Made by a program: the position numbers and the translations under genes
Part shown: positions 5,426-5,427 of the stretch, in pieces
Layout: each line of letters opens with the position of its first letter
How positions within the stretch are numbered: the stretch's first letter is position 1
Assembly: GCA_045649855.1 (NCBI GenBank)
Contig: JAZRQN010000128.1
Span: 1-5,427, forward strand
From: URNF01 sp045649855
GTDB lineage: Bacteria; Bacillota; Clostridia; Oscillospirales; Acutalibacteraceae
Length of the DNA stretch: 5,427 nt
Direction of reading: 5' to 3'
The notes under the pieces: model-generated
The model's input: only the letters and a program-made list of their open reading frames with translations
What the model was told of the DNA's origin: nothing
The model's database searches: none

Positions 5426-5427
5426 GA

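Overview
The window looks like chromosomal DNA from a Gram-positive anaerobe of the class Clostridia (Bacillota). An Oscillospiraceae/Ruminococcaceae-type gut bacterium is the best guess. The reasons are the rplM-rpsI pair with strong AGGAGG-type ribosome binding sites, sigma-A-like promoters with near-consensus -35 boxes, a UPF0371/DUF1846 gene, a short Cro/C1-type regulator, moderately high GC in the genes, and GAGGGAG palindromic repeats at the right edge. The assignment is inferred from composition and gene families, not from any search.

Layout. From 1 to about 890 on the minus strand lies the ribosomal protein operon rplM (L13) - rpsI (S9), with S9 cut by the left edge. It has its own promoter (TTGACA-17-TATTCT) and a perfectly placed Shine-Dalgarno. 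From 886 to 1064 is an intergenic stretch with an AT-rich and pyrimidine-rich tract and an intrinsic terminator that closes the next unit. From 1065 to 4544, also on the minus strand, is a probable two-gene operon: a 653-residue GH42-like putative glycoside hydrolase followed 48 bases later by a 489-residue DUF1846 protein. The hydrolase has its own promoter. A second promoter-like sequence sits at the hydrolase/DUF1846 junction.

From 4633 to 5256 is a divergent pair: a small cysteine-rich protein of unknown function (minus) and an 80-residue Cro/C1-type HTH regulator (plus). They share a 111-base control region with an inverted repeat over the start of the minus-strand transcript. A weak terminator follows the small gene, so it is probably not co-transcribed with the hydrolase. 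From 5257 to the right edge there is no gene. It holds two related palindromic repeat units in inverted orientation.

How the genes fit together. The L13/S9 operon is housekeeping. The hydrolase is predicted to be cytoplasmic and to act on an imported oligosaccharide or glycoside; its substrate cannot be read from the sequence. The DUF1846 partner has no established function, so the link between the two is positional only. The regulator/small-protein pair resembles a self-contained regulatory cassette. No clearly new multi-gene system is evident. The items most worth a second look are the altered catalytic and zinc-site residues of the hydrolase and the cysteine-rich protein with its divergent regulator.
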